Positions 6,327 through 6,327 of a DNA stretch of 6,327 nt are shown here, piece after piece. This DNA is from Methanosarcinales archaeon (GTDB lineage Archaea; Halobacteriota; Methanosarcinia; Methanosarcinales; Methanosarcinaceae). A model generated the notes under the pieces. It searched no databases. It was not told the origin of the DNA and saw nothing but the letters and a program-made list of their open reading frames with translations. Position numbers and translations under genes: made by a program. Numbering within the stretch: the stretch's first letter is position 1; each line of letters starts with the position of its first letter. Location of the stretch: contig JAAXQB010000234.1 of assembly GCA_012329085.1 (NCBI GenBank), positions 1 to 6,327 of the forward strand. The letters are read 5' to 3'.

Positions 6327-6327
6327 T

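Overview
The window is AT-rich and every convincing gene lies on the minus strand. It looks like part of a cell-surface polysaccharide or protein-glycosylation locus. In transcription order, from high to low coordinates, it holds: a possible C-terminal tail of an unknown gene at the right edge; a 14-helix lipid-linked oligosaccharide flippase (4758-6215); a GT-B glycosyltransferase with its two domains in reversed order (3394-4512); an AsnB-type glutamine amidotransferase starting 1 nt after that gene's stop (1587-3392); a second, ordinary GT-B glycosyltransferase of a different subfamily (306-1358); and the frameshifted 5' end of an IS transposase running off the left edge (1-109). I see no tRNA, rRNA or CRISPR.

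The organism is probably a mesophilic archaeon, with Methanosarcinales-type methanogens my best guess. The reasons are the general look of the flippase and AsnB proteins, the weak or absent Shine-Dalgarno sequences, and a transposase N-terminus resembling ones I associate with such genomes. This is inference; an AT-rich bacterium is not excluded.

The genes fit one pathway. The glycosyltransferases would add sugars to a lipid-linked glycan on the cytoplasmic face, the AsnB-like protein would make asparagine or amidate a uronic acid of the glycan, and the flippase would move the finished lipid-linked glycan across the membrane. The long AT-rich gaps (about 245 and 228 bp), the rearranged glycosyltransferase and the decaying IS suggest a recently reshuffled accessory locus.

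The most notable item is the 372-residue protein at 3394-4512. Its first ~210 residues are the donor-binding C-terminal half of a GT4-like enzyme and its last ~160 residues are the acceptor-side N-terminal half. Its last residue is where its first residue would continue in a normal GT4 enzyme, so it reads as a natural circular permutation, or a precise tail-to-head fusion, of a GT-B glycosyltransferase. The internal joint lies on a run of ten A (coding strand), so the reading frame there should be confirmed.
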